NCBI GenBank assembly: GCA_019828545.1
Contig: JACVRA010000160.1
Coordinates: forward strand, 125,163 to 189,162
Reading direction: 5' to 3'
DNA: 64,000 nucleotides
Source of the DNA: Paracamarosporium sp. OC-R06-R3
Taxonomy: Eukaryota; Ascomycota; Dothideomycetes; Pleosporales; Didymosphaeriaceae
In this document: one piece after another, positions 21,349 to 31,414 of the stretch
How positions within the stretch are numbered: the stretch's first letter is position 1
Layout: each line of letters opens with the position of its first letter
Program-made: the position numbers and the translations under genes
Notes under the pieces: generated by a model
Database searches by the model: none
What the model was told of the DNA's origin: nothing
Seen by the model: the letters and a program-made list of their open reading frames with translations, nothing else

Positions 21349-23255
21349 ATGGAGTCTGCGCCCCTCATCCGAGCCCAGGAGCACGTCCGCAACGCCGCGG
21401 CAGCGACCCACAGCGGCCATCTCGCACGCGCGGGGCTCGAACACGAGCTCGCTGCCGATGCCTTCCACGAGGGCCTGAGCTGCACAAACAACGCCGAGGT
21501 GTGTGCTGCCCGTGCTATACAGTGTGCTATGCAGTGTGCTATGCAGTGTGCTATGCAGCGTGCTATGCAGCGTGCTATGCAGCGTGCAAGAGGCTCACCT
21601 ACCGCCAGTCCCTGCGGCTCATCCGCCTCCTCGAGAACAACCACCGCGCCCACGCCCGCCGCATCAAGGAGCCCCCGCGCAAGCCCGAGAGGAGGAAGAC
21701 GGACGCCGCAGACGAAGCTGCAGAGCCCGCCACGGCCTCACCCCCGCCCAAGAGCCCAGCGGCCCTGCCCGCCTCGCCGCCCGCCTCGGCCACGTCCCCT
21801 GCGCGCGCACCCTCTCGCCGCCGCCCCATCCCCTCCATCGCAAGCAACCTCGCCGAAGCCCGTGGCATCGGCCCGCGTCGGGGCACGCCCACCAACGCTG
21901 CCGTCTCCGTTACCAACGCCTTAGCCAGCCGCAATGAACAGGCCTCTACCCCGGTGCGGGACATGCTCTCGCGCAGAGCAGAGGCCGACAGGCGGAACGA
22001 CCCCCCACGGCCCTCGAGCCACCAAGAGACTGCGCCCGTCGTCCCTCAAAGCACTCCGTCAGCTACCGAAGACGGCTTCAGGCGGTTCTACTCAGCTTTC
22101 GGGAGCGTCATGTCTGCCATCACCCCGCCGCTGGCCTTCGCGGCTCTTCCATTGACTCTCTCCCCTCCCACACCCGTAACCGAGACTCCAAACGACCCCA
22201 AACCTTCCAAGTCGAAGAGTAGGAATCACTCCCCCGAAGCTTCCCGCACTGTAAAGTCGTCCGAGCCCGACCTCGCCGCCCTCATAAGCAAGCCAGCTCT
22301 CCGTGCCCTTCGAGAAGACGGCAGCGCCCCTCTAGGTGCAAACGAATCCTTCTACCTCGTCCCCACCTCCGGCGGCACCATCTCCTACGCCAGCATACTC
22401 CAGAACCCCAATGCACCACACCACCCGCACCACGCAGCGCAAAACCCGCACCTCGCCTCCATAGACGAAGCAGACAACGAGTCTAGCGGCCTGAGAGGCT
22501 CCTCGCACGAAGAATTCGTGGATGCCCACGAAACAGTCGGACCACCCTCACCAACAGCCTCACGTCGTCCCCGCTCCCGCGGCCAAACCACCCCCGGCGT
22601 AACCGCAATGCGGAGCATACCCGCCGGCCGGGGCTCAGGCCTCAAGACGTTCGAAGAAATCAGCCTGGAGAACGAGACGCTCAAAGCCACCATCGACAAG
22701 CAAGCCAAGCGCCTCTCCATGTGGGAAACAACCTCGCAGTCCTCGTACAACGCCCTCGCGCAGTCGTTCCGCGCCCGCAAAATGCCGTCGGACCCCTCGG
22801 CGCTCGCCCACGCCCTCGCCATGGGCGCAAATGCCATCCCCCCTCCCTCTGCGCTTCCCTCCCCAACTACAACCGTGCCTCCTGCCCCTGCCCCTGGCCC
22901 CGTCCCCGCACAGCCTGACCCGCACCTCGCCAAGCGCCTCGCCGACCTAGAAGCCCAGATCGCAGAGCGCAACGCCAGACTCGAGGAGATCTCAAAGGAC
23001 AACGAGAAGCTGGAGCGAGAAAACAAGAAGAATGCGGAGGTTTTGGGGAGATACAGGGACCAGTGGGAGAAGCTGAAGGCTGGGGCCCGCAAGCGGGATT
23101 TGGAGAAGAGGGCTGCAAGGTCGAAGGGTGGGCCTGCGACTGCGGCTGCGACTGCGACTGCGACTGCGGCGGGGAAGGAGGGCGAGAAGGGTGAGAGGGA
23201 GGAGGAGGTGGAGGGGGTTATTGAGGCGGAGGAGCCGGGGTTTGGGAAAGCGTAG
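21349..23255 (+). CDS. MIT-domain coiled-coil protein (Atg38/NRBF2-like)
   Basis: Exons 21349-21498 and 21591-23255 give 604 residues. The splice joins AFHEGLSCTNNAE to RLTYRQSLRLIRLLENNHRA, forming an N-terminal three-helix MIT-like repeat. Then follow a long Pro/Ser-rich disordered part with KSSEPDLAALISKPALR, a heptad segment near LENETLKATIDKQAKRLSMW, and a strong C-terminal coiled coil (AKRLADLEAQIAERNARLEE to RYRDQWEKLKAGARKR). An MIT domain at the N-terminus with a C-terminal coiled coil is the layout of Atg38/NRBF2, the autophagy PI3-kinase complex subunit. That identity is inferred from layout and not proven. The intron is largely a 12-bp tandem repeat. The end contains an Ala/Thr run coded by GCGACT repeats. 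Confidence 0.8.
21511..21582 (+). repeat. 12-bp tandem repeat inside an intron (6 units)
   Basis: Six units of YGTGCTATRCAG occupy 72 of the 92 bases of the MIT gene intron. Each unit ends in CAG and so carries a potential 3' splice site. Confidence 0.95.
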
Positions 23256-23905
23256 GGTGGTGGTGTGCGTTTTTGTGGGCGCGAGGGAGAGAGGGAGCGA
23301 AGTTAGAGCCGTTCGTCACGCCGCCTGGGATCGCGTGGGGGGTCTGTGATGCGCAGCGCTGCGTCGGAAGGATGGACGGTCGACGCGGAGTTGTGGATTC
23401 ACGCGTCTCTCGTGCGGTCTTGATTGAGTAGGTGGCGGACGGACGGATGGCGTGGACTTGGACTTGGACTTTGACTTTGACTTGGATGGGAGATTTACCA
23501 CTCGCTGCGTTGGCGTAGCACGCATGGCGTCACGGTCTGATTGATTATGATACCCTTCGTTAATGAGTTATACAAGACGATTGAGCGTTTCGTGCGAGCT
23601 TGAGAAGGACTTCTCTAATGTGGATAACTAGCGAGCTTGACATGTTCGAGACGTTATAATCACACACAGACACAGACGAGAGCATTGCGACAAAACAGAT
23701 AATTCGAACCATGTATTGTCAGACTAAAAGCCGCAAAGCTACCTACTATATACATTCACAATGACTCCACATCACACCGGCACCAAGGCCAAAGAAAGCA
23801 GACCAAGCCAAACCCAACCCTTGACAACAAAGTAAACTCCCTTTCCTTTCCAGAAACGACAGAAACCCATCGCCGACTCGTCGCAAAAGACAGCAGCTGG
23901 CCATC
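23256..23905. other. Convergent intergenic region
   Basis: 3' flanks of the MIT-domain gene and the CPS gene. Contains five GACTTK hexamers at 23455-23484 and nothing else recognisable. Confidence 0.6.
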
Positions 23906-25409
23906 CTACGCGGCGGCAGCGATCGGCTGAGGAGGCGGGGTGCCCCTGGTATCCATGATGACCTCCTGGACCTTGCCGACCGTGTGGCCGCCCTCGGAGT
24001 CGTCCGGGTGCGCAGGGTGCACGCCGACACGCTCCTTGCTGAGCAGGTCGACCAGCAGCGGGCTGGGCTTGTTGTTCCTGTCGGAGAACATGGCCTGCTG
24101 GTCCTTGTACTTCTTGACGCTCTCGATGTACTTGTCGAAGAGGTATCCCGAGTCGAGCGGGCCGCCCTTGGCTTCGGGGTGGAACTGCGCGCTGAAGATG
24201 GGGCGGGTGTTGTGGATGAGGCCCTCGTTGGACTGGTCGTTCAGATTGGTGAAGTACTCCCTCCAGTCTGAGGGGAGGGTCGTGGGGTCGATGGCGTAAC
24301 CGTGGTTCTGCGAGGTGATGTGGCACTTTCCGGTGGTGAGGTCGAGAGCCGGGATGTTGTGCGCGCGGTTGCCGTACTTGAGCTTGATGGTCTTAGCGCC
24401 CGCGGCGAGGGCGAGCAGTTGGTGACCCATGCAGATGCCCATGATGGGGATCTGGGAGCTTTCGAAGAGCTTGCGGAGGTTGTACACAGTGGAGTTGCAG
24501 TGGGTTGGGTCACCAGGACCGTTGGAGATAAAGACACCGTCAAAGTGGTGGGCAACCTTGTGGATCGGGTAGTCGAAGGGGAACGCGGTGACGCTGGCAC
24601 CGCGAGAGACAAGGCTGCGCAGGATGTTCTCCTTCACACCACAGTCGATCAAAGCAACGTGCATGTCGCCGAGCGAGGAGCTTACATGGAACGGAGCTTT
24701 AGTGCTAACCCTGCGGACAAGATTGATGGCTTCAGGATCAACGAAGGCCTCGTCCTCATCGGCGTCATACTCCTCTCCAATGGAGATGCGAGCAAGAGAG
24801 GAACCCTGCTCACGGAGGTACGTGACGACCTCACGTGTGTCTACGCCAGAGATGGCGGGAACACCCTCACGGGCGCACCATTCAGCAAGACTCTCGACAG
24901 CGGTCCAGTGGCTGTGCTTCAGGGCGTAGTCCTGGACAACGATGCCAGACGCCTGGATGTGGGGAGACTCGAAATAGCGGAGCAGACCATGCTCGTCACG
25001 TGCCGCGGAGGGCACACCGTAGTTGCCGATCAAGGGCTGGGTGAAAACGAGGATCTGACCGCGGTAGGACGGGTCGGTCATCGACTCGGGGTATCCAACG
25101 AGCGATGTGGTGAAGACAGCCTCGCCTGAGATGTTGGCTTTGGCGCCAAATGACTTTCCGGAGAAGATTGGTCCATTCTAAATGGCGGTGAGTGACGCGT
25201 CCATGCACCAATCCGGAAGCACGTACCTTGATGGTGAAAGTGGCCCTCTCAGTAGAGATGGGAGTGGCCTTTCGGTGAGGAGTAGGCACTTGTCGGGGGG
25301 TGTTGTTCTGCACAGTGGCCATGAAGCGGGCCTGTGCTCGGTTCTTTGTCACTTGTCCCAGGACACCAGCGGACCTGACCGCGGTAGGCTTGAAGAATTG
25401 CGACATCAT
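23906..25409 (-). CDS. cpa1: Carbamoyl-phosphate synthase, arginine-specific small (glutaminase) subunit, mitochondrial
   Basis: Glutamine amidotransferase subunit that hydrolyses glutamine and feeds ammonia to the large subunit for carbamoyl phosphate in arginine synthesis (N. crassa arg-2, yeast CPA1). Exons 25409-25227 and 25177-23906, with a 49-nt intron, give 484 residues. The basic, Ala/Ser-containing N-terminus ([15 protein letters not shown]) is a mitochondrial presequence, as in filamentous fungi. The CPS N-domain follows ([20 protein letters not shown] across the splice). The class I GATase has nucleophile Cys about 310 in [14 protein letters not shown] and the His/Glu pair about 394 and 396 in [12 protein letters not shown]. 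The [10 protein letters not shown] oxyanion segment is intact. The start has a good context (A at -3) and lies 56 nt downstream of the uORF stop. Confidence 0.96.
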
Positions 25410-25465
25410 CTTGAGAGGAGATTGGTGGGTAGATGGAATGTTGTTGCAGGTTCTGAGAAAGCTCT

Positions 25466-25757
25466 TCAGTTAATTGAGGCCTTCCACAGGTGGTCTGTCA
25501 AGCTCGTTAGCTGGGGCCACGGAGTCATGGTTGCTCGGCGATGGCATACCAGAGATGTAGTCCTGGGGTCACTCAGTTAGCCATGGTCATCAAAGGAGGC
25601 GGAGTACGAAGGCTGGGGGAGCTGGACGATGATGGAACAAGCGGCCGACGGCGTAGGCGAAGAATTGACGGTGTGTGCGTTGATCCGCGATAAGGGAGCG
25701 ACGAAGGAATTTCCATGGTTCACGTACCTGGGAAGTGAAGATTGAAACAGCACGCAT
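25466..25757 (-). CDS. Upstream ORF for the arginine attenuator peptide (AAP), split by two introns
   Basis: Cis-acting leader peptide. In N. crassa arg-2 and yeast CPA1 it stalls the ribosome at its own stop codon when arginine is high. Exon 1 (25757-25728, 30 nt) encodes MRAVSIFTSQ. Exon 2 (25562-25550, only 13 nt) encodes DYIS plus one base. Exon 3 (25494-25466) completes an Asp and encodes DHLWKASIN and TGA. The 23-residue product matches the AAP pattern FTSQDYLSDHLW, with the functionally critical Asp and Trp at 11 and 18. Introns 25727-25563 (165 nt) and 25549-25495 (55 nt) are GT-AG with GCTAAC branch sites 12-18 nt before the acceptor, and phases match. The ATG context is poor (C at -3), which suits leaky scanning to the main ORF. 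Confidence 0.9.
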
Positions 25758-26384
25758 AAGCGCGGCAGAGAGCAAGGCCGGTGTATATCAAGACAGGGCG
25801 GGCACGAGTGACCCTATGAAGTAGTTGTGAGGTGCAGCTAGCGATGAGGAAGAGAGAGTGTGAGAGCAAACCCCGCCGGCGGTCAAGAGATTCACTTGAG
25901 ATAAACGCACCGCGCTAGGCCGCTCCCCGGCCCAAGCGTGCAGCTAGCGATGACGCAGGACAGAATTTTTGCTGTAACAGAAGCGGATATTCTTTTAGCG
26001 CGTGGTTGATTGGCTGCCGTGTGCAGCTGGACCGGCCCGGTCTTGGATTCGATATGCCGCGCGCCCTCCGATGTCGACGCCTCCGTATCAGTCAAAACGG
26101 CGCTGTGCTGGCGTCTTCGTTGTGGGGAACGCTAGCGCGCATCATATGGGGTGCATTTCCGAGGCCCAAACATCAGGTAAATTGCTGGAGTGTATCTGTA
26201 TAGACAGACCATCGTGTTGTACAGTGTTCGCTGTCATTATAAGCACGACATGCGCAGTCGCCATCACAGGGTGCGATTTATGCCTCGTTACGGGAACGCT
26301 AACATCTGGAACGTACATGCATCATAGGTAGAACCCCTTCCAAAAGAAAGGGCAAATATTCTTATAAAGATGATGTAAACGTGA
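25758..26384. other. Intergenic: CPS promoter and 3' flank of the beta-glucosidase gene
   Basis: No coding sequence recognised. Contains the CPS 5' leader upstream of the uORF. Confidence 0.55.
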
Positions 26385-28968
26385 TCAAACAGTAATCTTC
26401 CCAGTCAACCTCACATCCCTCGAGCTGCTCCCCACAAAAACACCAAACTCCCCGCTGGGTACAACCCACTTTCCACCATCCCAAACACTTAAATCTCTCC
26501 TCCTAAGTTTGAACGTTGCCGTGTCGCTCGCTCCAACCGCCAAGTTGATCTTGTTGAAGCCTCTCAGTTGCTTTGGTGGTGTACCAGCGCTCGCCGGGTA
26601 TCCAATGTACAGCTGCGGCACCTCGGCGCCAGCTACGCCTCCGCTGTTGGTAATCTTTGCGGTCACCGTTGCCACCGTTTCGAAAAGATCAGCTGGACCG
26701 CCTGGGGCTTTGGCACCTGTTGCGGGGCCGGCAGTGGGTGCACCAGTGACGGTGAGGGCGTCGTAAGTGAAGTTCGTGTATGCTGGCTGGTGTTAGATAG
26801 TCTCCTTCCAAGATTCTTGCGATTAAGGAACTTACAAAGACCGAAGCCGAACTCAAAGCGCGGCGCGATGTTGTTCTTGTCAAACCGGCGGTAGTCGATG
26901 AATAAATCCCATGATGCATCGTCGCCGCTGGTCACGGAGGTGCCGTAGTCAGAAGGCTGCTTGGCGATCGTGTAAGGTAGCTTGCCACTAGGAGATGCAG
27001 CGCCATAGAGAATGTCTACGAGACCATTGCCTGACTCTTGGCCTAGTGTGTGTGTTAGAATTGTATTGACTGTACAATGATGGAGAACTCACCCGGCAGT
27101 CCAGCCCATACTACAGCAACAACGTTTGGATTGTCAATGTAAGGCTCGAGAATAAGTGGTCCAACGCTGTGAATGACAACAATCGTCTTCTTGTTCACAG
27201 CTGCGACGGCTTTTACGAGGTCGTTGCCATTGTGCCATGGGTTGAGGTCTTTCCTATCGCCGGCATTGCCTTCAACGGTAATGTAGCCTTCTCCAGAGTC
27301 AGAGTTGATGTGAACAATCGCCACCTCAGCGTTCTGAGCAGCTGAAGCACCTTGCTGTGCGTTGTCGTTCGTGGACGTAGTGATAGTGGTGCCATCTTTT
27401 TGAGCTTGCGTTTTGATAGCATCCAAGGGGGCAACAAGATATGGGAACTCTATAGCTCCGCTTCCCCATCCCACAGCAAGAGTGCCGTCATTACATCCAC
27501 GGTCAACGCTGTCACTTGGTTAGCTTGAGGAGATTTTACATAAGCGGGACTTTGCAGTACCATGCGTTCGCACCCTTCGGCGCTACAATCGAGTCACTGC
27601 CAATTACAGCAATGCTCTTAGGCTTCTTGAGCGGCAATGCACCGTCTGTGTTCTTTAACAAGACGATTCCGTCACGTGCCATCTTTCGAACATTTTCCTT
27701 GTGATTACCGCCAACATTGGCCGAGCCAATTTTCCACGAGTTGAACGTCGCCGTCGGGTAACCTTTGTCTTGTCCGACTTTGTACCAAGCTGCTAGGATG
27801 CGCTTGACCATGTCGTCAACACGCGATTGCTGGACCTGTCCACTGGATATCGCAGATTGGAGTGCTTGTAAGGTGTCAGCTCTTCTTTTCTGGAGTTGAC
27901 ACGACAGTATGTGTCTTCTCACCTGGGCCCCAGAGAACGTTTCCTTTGTTGAAGTCGCTTCCTGGCATGGTCATATCCATTCCTCCGTTGGCGCTACCAG
28001 TCGTCGTGTGTTGGGCGTTCCAATCCGACATGATGTATCCTCTAAAACCAAGCTCATCCTTCAGCAGCTTGTTCATGACTCCCCCATTTTCACAAGCATA
28101 TGTGCCGTTGATCTTGTTGTAACTAATGCTTTTATCAGTCCTGCGAACGTTTACGGCCATGCTTGTTGTAGATACTCACGAGCACATTACGCTTGCCACG
28201 TCAGCCTGTACAGCGTCTGCGAAGGGCCACAAGTAGAGTTCGTGCATAACTCTGTCTGGAATCGCGCTGCTCATAGTCTCCCGGTTTCTCTCCTGCTCAT
28301 TCCCGATGTAGTGCTTTGCACAAGCTTGTACACCGGCCTCTTGCATTCCTTGGATAGTCTCTTTCATGGCGATTCCGACGAGGTAAGGATCCGCACCGAA
28401 GCCTTCCCAGTTTCGCCCGCCTGTAGGAATCTTTCCCATCGGCCCAGCAACAGGACCAAGCTGTACATGGATTCCGAGCTGTTTCGCCTCTTGTCCAAGG
28501 AAAGTTCCGCGTTCACGAAGCAGGTCAACGTCCCAGGTCGATGCAGCATGTATGCCAGCTGCGAAGGAGGTAGCACCATTGATGTAACGAATTCCGAGAG
28601 GGCCATCTGGTGCATGGTTAAAAGTTGTTCGTCGAACCGCTGCTCTCATTATGTGCATTACCTTGCAGACAGAGAGATGGGTATCCGATTGAACCAGCTG
28701 CTTTCGTATTTCCCACGCAATTACCTGCCTGCCAACCGGTGCCAGTAACTATACCGACCTTCTCGCTCACGGAGAGCTTAGCAAGAGCTGTCGTGGCCTT
28801 GGCGTATGCATCGTCCCAGCTGATGGTTGCTCGTTTCGATGGTTGGTCAGATGGTAGAGCTGTTGGAACGTGAGTACAAAGAATACTTCAGCAACATGCA
28901 GTCCATGACTAACCAGAAACTCGCGTCACGGTAGCCGAAGCCAACAGAGGGATCAAAAGCCCGCGCAT
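26385..28968 (-). CDS. Secreted GH3 beta-glucosidase
   Basis: Hydrolyses terminal beta-D-glucosyl residues, as in cellobiose breakdown. Eight exons: 28968-28914, 28859-28662, 28606-28180, 28122-27923, 27864-27561, 27508-27093, 27042-26836 and 26782-26385, giving 734 residues. Every junction is GT-AG, keeps phase and restores a conserved block: PSLCLQ-DGPLGIRYING, VMCS-YNKINGTYACEN, LWGPA-LQSAISSGQV, ANAC-VDRGCNDGTLAVGWGSG, LPG-QESGNGLVDILYG, FGFGLS-YTNFTYDALTV. The first exon codes a short signal peptide (MRGLLIPLLASATV). The catalytic nucleophile is Asp in GYIMSDWNAQHT, and AKHYIGNEQE carries the conserved substrate-binding KH. A C-terminal fibronectin III-like domain is present (GEFGVFVGSSSRDV). 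Full length for the family. Confidence 0.95.
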
Positions 28969-29935
28969 CGTATTTGAGCAAAGTTGCAGCTCTTGGCTTC
29001 AAACCAGTGTTCGCAAACGAACGCGAGCGCTCCACGGCACTTTGCACTTTAAGTACCAATGGTTCATTCAAGAGCGGAGATACACTCACCGACAGAATTG
29101 GACGAAATAATCTGGCTCCCTTGGCCGATAGCAAAGCTTGAACGACCACATGCTGGGCGGCTGAAATTTCCAAGAATTCCTTTGTGGGGATATGTGTTAG
29201 CTATATTACAATGACTGGAGTCGCTGGGTGGGTATATTGAAGCCTCGTATGGATTTAAGCATGTGGCGGCCCGATGCTCCAGGATTTCATTCGGCTGACA
29301 GGGGTCGGTATATACATGATCGACGGCTAAGAGACGTCATCTGAACAAGATGTACTGGAGACGAATGAAATCGTTAGACTTTGAGCAGTTGAGCGAGGGT
29401 AAGATTGCTTCTTATTAGTATTCGTTGTGTCGCCATTTGGTACTCTTGCTAAGATATCCACGTTCAAGTATTGAAACCGACCCACATCGTATAATTCTCT
29501 TTTGCTCCCTAAGGATATATCTTCCACGATCGTCGTGTAAGCCCGGGGTGTTTTCAATGTCTAGAGTAGTACGAGGCTAATGCTCGATATTAGCACACTG
29601 GGAAGATCAAGCTTAGCCCAGTTGAAGCGGGAAGCTCGTATATTCTACGTTCGCCTATCCCGAGCTAGCTTGTGCCTGTTCTTCGTGACACACAAACATG
29701 ACTCGGGTCATGGAACAAGGGGCGCATCCAAAGATGCAATAGACCTACTTTCGTGATTAGATGCTAACATGCATGCATGTCTACCGAAACTTACCTAACA
29801 ATGACGCTAAAATGAATACATCACTCTGATAACTGAATAACTCCTATGATCGATGCCGAGTAATGCTTAAAGACTTAGAATTTGCTCATCGTCGAAGCAA
29901 CAGCGCTGAACGACTGGTTCAGAAGCTCGGATAGC
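28969..29935. other. Intergenic region upstream of the beta-glucosidase gene
   Basis: Promoter of the beta-glucosidase gene and 3' flank of the zinc-cluster gene. No coding sequence or repeat recognised. Confidence 0.55.
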
Positions 29936-31414
29936 TCACGCAAATTCACCATAAACGCAATCATCGTCGAGTTTCAAGCAATATGCGCATGATGGTCTTT
30001 CTTCTGTGCATTTTCGCTTCCTTGATTTACAGTTCAGACAACCGTTCCTCGAGCGTTTTTTCGGACCCGGTGCCTCGTATTGACACGTCCACAGACCCCT
30101 AAGGCACTGGTTGCAGGTAGGCTTCCCTTCGTTACATTTAATACCTTTTTCGCGACAGCGGATGCATTTGCCTCTGACAGGCTGGACAGGCTCTGGGGTT
30201 GGTTCTCTCTCCGGAGCTTTTTGGCGCGATTTAGAAGATGACTTGGGTTGCTTAGACTTGTTTTTCTTCTTCGTCGCAGGTCTACTCGGCTCTGGTCCGG
30301 CCGCATCCTTCTTGCCTTTTTTTTTGGATGAAACCTTGGGAGCTTCTGGAGATGTAGACATGTCAAGATCTGCGTTGTGGGTTGTGGAGTCGTTCTCTGT
30401 ATGATGATCGTTTTTGGTTTTCTTCCGTTTTCCTTGTTTTCCGCTGTTCGACGTGCTGTTAGCCGCTTCGGTGCCGTTGTTCGGTATACCCTCAGGTAAT
30501 TGACTGGGTACGAGAATCAGCTTAGTAACATGCTTCTGATATAAGATCTATGAGCATGGGGGAGCGGGTCAGACTCTAAGTAGTCTGATTGCATAGCTTT
30601 CCCATCCTGACCGCAGCCTAAACTAAAGACGACAGGACTTACCTCTCATAGCTTGTTGGGCGGCTCTCAACATCTCGATGGATTGGGTTGTGGACATACA
30701 TCACATTGACGGCCTCGCGCTTTGTCGAAAACCTCACATGTACTGCACCGCCGCAGTCATACGTTGGCAATCCGGCTCCGTTCTTTCTCTTCCGTTTATT
30801 ACCGCTATCCGTGTCTTCTGGGTCGTTCTCTTTCTTTGCGTTGCGTTTTCGGTCGCGATTTTGCAGACTGTCCAAGCAAATGTACTTGAACCTAGTACCT
30901 TCAGTGCCGTCCTTGTTCCAAGACGTACGCTCAGTGTACTTGAATCCATCGATTGCCTGGATCGCCTCGATGAAACAGCTGCAGAACGGTTAATTGGTGT
31001 CAGGAGAATTAACGATGCTGCACGTGACCGTACCGAGCAATAGCCCTTTGCAACTTAAGCCTCTCTCTGCCCTCAATTCCATAGCAGAGGGCATGTTCAA
31101 CCGTGATGCTTTGGGGGTAGTTGGCTGGCTCAAATAAAGTGTCTAGGTTTGGTTGCTGCGTCACAGGCACTGTTATTGTAGATGATTTGCCAAAGACAAA
31201 TTCGGTAACAACGTTCACGGGAACCAGACTCGCTGCACTCTTCTCGAATTCATTACGTAGGGCACCATCCAAGGACTATATCGAGCTCAACTTAGCCATT
31301 GCTGCATGCATAGCGGGATGACTTTATTACCTCCGAGGATGGGCAGCGGTAATAAACATCGGGCTGCAGAGCGCGATGATAACGAAGATCGAGCTCATCG
31401 TCAAGGTCATTCAT
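29936..31414 (-). CDS. Putative DNA-binding protein with two tandem Zn(II)2Cys6 clusters
   Basis: Four exons: 31414-31331, 31275-31034, 30978-30643 and 30503-29936, giving about 409 residues. The first three joins are firm. The last intron (30642-30504, 139 nt) has several possible acceptors, and the one used is the one that keeps phase. Two complete fungal zinc clusters, each with C-x2-C-x6-C-x6-C-x2-C-x6-C spacing, occupy about 334-361 and 376-403 at the very C-terminus, 14 residues apart (CIRCREKGIKC and CLNCKSRKRKC). No fungal-TF middle-homology domain is seen. The N-terminal 220 residues form a separate region with well-spaced Cys143, Cys184, His205 and His209 (YDCGGAVHVRF, VMYVHNPIHRDV), perhaps a WRKY-GCM/FLYWCH-like finger. 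That is speculative. A Lys-rich linker looks like a nuclear localisation signal. Confidence 0.78.

Noticed and set aside
24302..25129. 275-codon frame antisense to the CPS gene
   Set aside because: Shadow of a codon-biased, GC-rich coding region, with no independent domain.
25590..25775. 61-codon unspliced uORF in the CPS leader
   Set aside because: It shares the first ten AAP codons, then reads through intron 1. The spliced form gives the conserved AAP, so the unspliced frame is taken as an intron-retention product at most.
26031..26065. tRNA-like GGATTCGAT sequence in the spacer
   Set aside because: No matching A box or foldable acceptor and anticodon arms around it. No tRNA genes are supported in the window.
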